This document shows positions 6,419-7,455 of a stretch of DNA of 7,455 nt, in pieces. The number at the start of each line of letters is the position of its first letter. Within the stretch, counting starts at the first letter, position 1. The stretch is from Bacteroidales bacterium (lineage in GTDB: Bacteria > Bacteroidota > Bacteroidia > Bacteroidales > WCHB1-69), in the NCBI GenBank assembly GCA_028683685.1, contig JAQUHH010000114.1, positions 1 through 7,455 on the forward strand. The letters run 5' to 3'. The notes under the pieces are model-generated. The model saw only the letters and a list, made by a program, of their open reading frames with translations, made no database searches and had not been told where the DNA came from. Position numbers and translations under genes: made by a program.

Positions 6419-7006
6419 ATGAAGTTTAACATTATCATGATTGGTCCCCCTTGCAGTGGCAAAGGAACGCACTCGAAGTTAATTTCTGAAAAATATGGCT
6501 TGTCGCACATTTCAACGGGCGAACTATTTAGACAGGAAATAGCCAAAGAAACACCGCTTGGGGTTTTAGCCAAAATGCTTATAGATAAGGGAAACTTTGT
6601 ACCCGATAGCATTACGCTAAAAATGCTTTTCCAACATGTTAATTTCATTCAAAGTTCCAAAGGACATCTTTTGGATGGGGTTCCTAGAACTCTTCCACAA
6701 GCCGAATTATTTGAAAAATACATTGAGAAACACAATATAAAATGTGATTTAGTTTTTTATTTGCACTCGCCAGAAAAAGTTTTATATGAACGGATGTTCA
6801 AAAGAGCCTCAGAAGGGAGAGTCGATGATAATGATCAAGTTTTTTTGAAACGAATGACCAATTATTTTGAGCTAACACATGTGCTTACTGATTATTATTT
6901 AGCCAAAGGGAAACTGATTTCCATTTCGACCAATGCACCCATCAATGAAGTTTCTGCTACGATTTTTACATACATTGACAAGTATTTGGCAGAAATAAAC
7001 AAATAA
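6419..7006 (+). CDS. adk: Adenylate kinase paralogue (stand-alone, short-LID)
   Basis: A 195-residue single-domain nucleoside monophosphate kinase. Motifs are P-loop GPPCSGKGTH (9-18, Lys15), STGELFR (32-38, Arg38 for AMP), LLDGVPRT (84-91, Asp86 and Arg90), Gln94, and the short LID ERMFKRASEGRVDD (124-137, Arg125, Arg129, Arg134, Asp136-Asp137) with Arg145. All catalytic positions expected for Adk are present, so it should be able to make ADP from AMP and ATP. Oddities are His18 where Gln is usual after the P-loop, Cys12-Ser13 in the loop, and Val88 in place of the Phe of DGFPRT. It starts 9 bases after the fused protein, so it is the third adk domain of the operon. It lacks the QAYILDG segment shared by domains 1 and 2, and has the commoner PQAELF instead, so it separated earlier. 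A UMP/CMP preference cannot be excluded. The symbol is given by family; which paralogue is the housekeeping enzyme is unknown. Confidence 0.9.
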   Translation: MKFNIIMIGPPCSGKGTHSKLISEKYGLSHISTGELFRQEIAKETPLGVLAKMLIDKGNFVPDSITLKMLFQHVNFIQSSKGHLLDGVPRTLPQAELFEKYIEKHNIKCDLVFYLHSPEKVLYERMFKRASEGRVDDNDQVFLKRMTNYFELTHVLTDYYLAKGKLISISTNAPINEVSATIFTYIDKYLAEINK

Positions 7007-7033
7007 AAATGGGGCTAAAGCCCCTTCCATTTT
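7006..7033 (+). terminator. Stem-loop after the adk operon (possible bidirectional terminator, also a repeat-unit end)
   Basis: GGGGC-TAAA-GCCCC (7011-7024) begins 5 bases after the last stop codon. It is preceded by AAAAT and followed by TTCCATTTT, so the A-rich and T-rich flanks can extend the stem around a small TTCC bulge. This resembles a factor-independent terminator, although the T-run is interrupted. The same hairpin recurs at the end of each downstream ~200-bp repeat unit, so it may be a mobile palindrome doing terminator duty. Confidence 0.5.
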
Positions 7034-7037
7034 ATTT

Positions 7038-7240
7038 CATCTTTCTTGGCAGTCAGATAAATCAGACTGCCATAGATAGAATCAAAAAAAACATTATAAT
7101 TATCGGATAATGAGCTATTTATAAATACAATAAATAGTCTATCTATTTCAGTTGGCTTCAGCCAACTGATAAATATTTTATTTGCATTTTTTTGTGCTTT
7201 AGCACCATTTTGTGGCTAAAGCCACTAAATCTCAATTTAT
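7038..7240. repeat. Palindrome-rich tandem repeat, unit A (203 bp)
   Basis: The unit begins CATCTTTCTT and contains five stem-loops: GGCAGTC/GACTGCC (7048-7071, 10-base loop), CTATTTAT/ATAAATAG (7115-7137, 7-base loop), CAGTTGGC-TTCA-GCCAACTG (7149-7168), GTGC-TTTA-GCAC (7194-7205) and GTGGC-TAAA-GCCAC (7212-7225). All five stems are perfect in this copy. Three of them share a GCTnnAGC centre. No coding potential is seen. From general knowledge, short palindromes with this kind of core are scattered through Bacteroidetes genomes and can be linked to REP-associated tyrosine transposases; no such transposase is in the window. Confidence 0.9.
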
Positions 7241-7441
7241 CATCTTTCTTGTCAGTCAAATAAATCAGACTGCCATAAATAGAATCAAAAAAAAATCTAA
7301 TCATCAAATAATAAGCTATTTACAAATGCAATAAATAGTCTATCTATTTCAGTTTGCTTCAGCCAACTGAAATAGATTATATTTACATTTTTTTGTGCTT
7401 TAGCACCATTATGGGGCTAAAGCCACTAAATCTCAATGTAT
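7241..7441. repeat. Palindrome-rich tandem repeat, unit B (201 bp)
   Basis: This is the head-to-tail second copy of unit A, collinear throughout, with most differences confined to the A-rich spacer around 7290-7312. Stem-loops are at 7251-7274 (one T/C mismatch), 7316-7338, 7342-7377 (a 16-position stem with a single T/C mismatch at 7355/7364), 7395-7406, and 7413-7426 (one G/A mismatch). Its third hairpin is longer than in unit A, because TCTATTTCAG pairs with CTGAAATAGA. Confidence 0.9.
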
Positions 7442-7455
7442 CATCTTTCTTTGCA
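7442..7455. repeat. Start of a third repeat unit, cut by the window edge
   Basis: CATCTTTCTT at 7442-7451 repeats the first ten bases of units A and B exactly, and the following TGCA fits the start of the first stem-loop (GGCAGTC in A). The array therefore continues beyond the window. Confidence 0.7.

Noticed and set aside
6358..6648. 96-codon minus-strand open frame across the junction of the adk genes
   Set aside because: It is antisense to two clear Adk coding regions and has no family resemblance.
7038..7455. CRISPR array
   Set aside because: The repeats are ~200-bp head-to-tail units conserved across their whole length, not short repeats separated by unique spacers of similar size. No cas genes are present.

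Overview
The window reads as chromosomal DNA of an AT-rich Bacteroidota (Bacteroidetes) bacterium. The support is the protein style (a RecQ ending soon after its zinc-binding Cys cluster, short-LID adenylate kinases, an HPRT of the LDYDELGRN type), promoters of the Bacteroidetes TTTG / TAnnTTTG kind instead of -35/-10 boxes, little Shine-Dalgarno signal, and dispersed palindromes with a GCTnnAGC core. Genus cannot be assigned from the sequence alone.

Layout. (1) 1-1560, plus strand: the 3' end of a recQ helicase gene, overlapping by 14 bases a family 2 glycosyltransferase. (2) 1561-1765: a non-coding gap between convergent genes, made of degenerate short repeats including a GTGAGA microsatellite. 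(3) 1766-4327, minus strand: a tight three-gene operon read M16 zinc peptidase -> SAM O-methyltransferase -> trmD, with a 4-base overlap and a 4-base gap. (4) 4328-4690: a divergent intergenic region with one promoter candidate for each side. (5) 4691-7006, plus strand: hpt (hypoxanthine phosphoribosyltransferase), then a 389-residue protein made of two fused adenylate kinase domains, then a separate 195-residue adenylate kinase; gaps are only 12 and 9 bases. (6) 7007-7455: no gene; a stem-loop just after the last stop codon, followed by a tandem array of ~200-bp units, each carrying five stem-loops, running out of the window.

The most notable element is the purine operon. Hpt salvages hypoxanthine/guanine to IMP/GMP, and adenylate kinase interconverts AMP+ATP and 2 ADP. 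Instead of one adk, this locus encodes three Adk domains in two polypeptides. Domain 1 of the fusion and the stand-alone protein keep the recognised catalytic residues. Domain 2 of the fusion keeps the P-loop lysine and most arginines, but the two acidic positions linked to Mg2+/phosphate chemistry are changed (STG[D/E] to STGQ; DGFPRT to KGFPRT). It therefore looks like a pseudokinase or a domain with altered chemistry. A catalytic plus degenerate Adk pair in one bacterial chain, beside a third paralogue, is the best candidate here for undescribed biology. The palindromic array behind it is the second.
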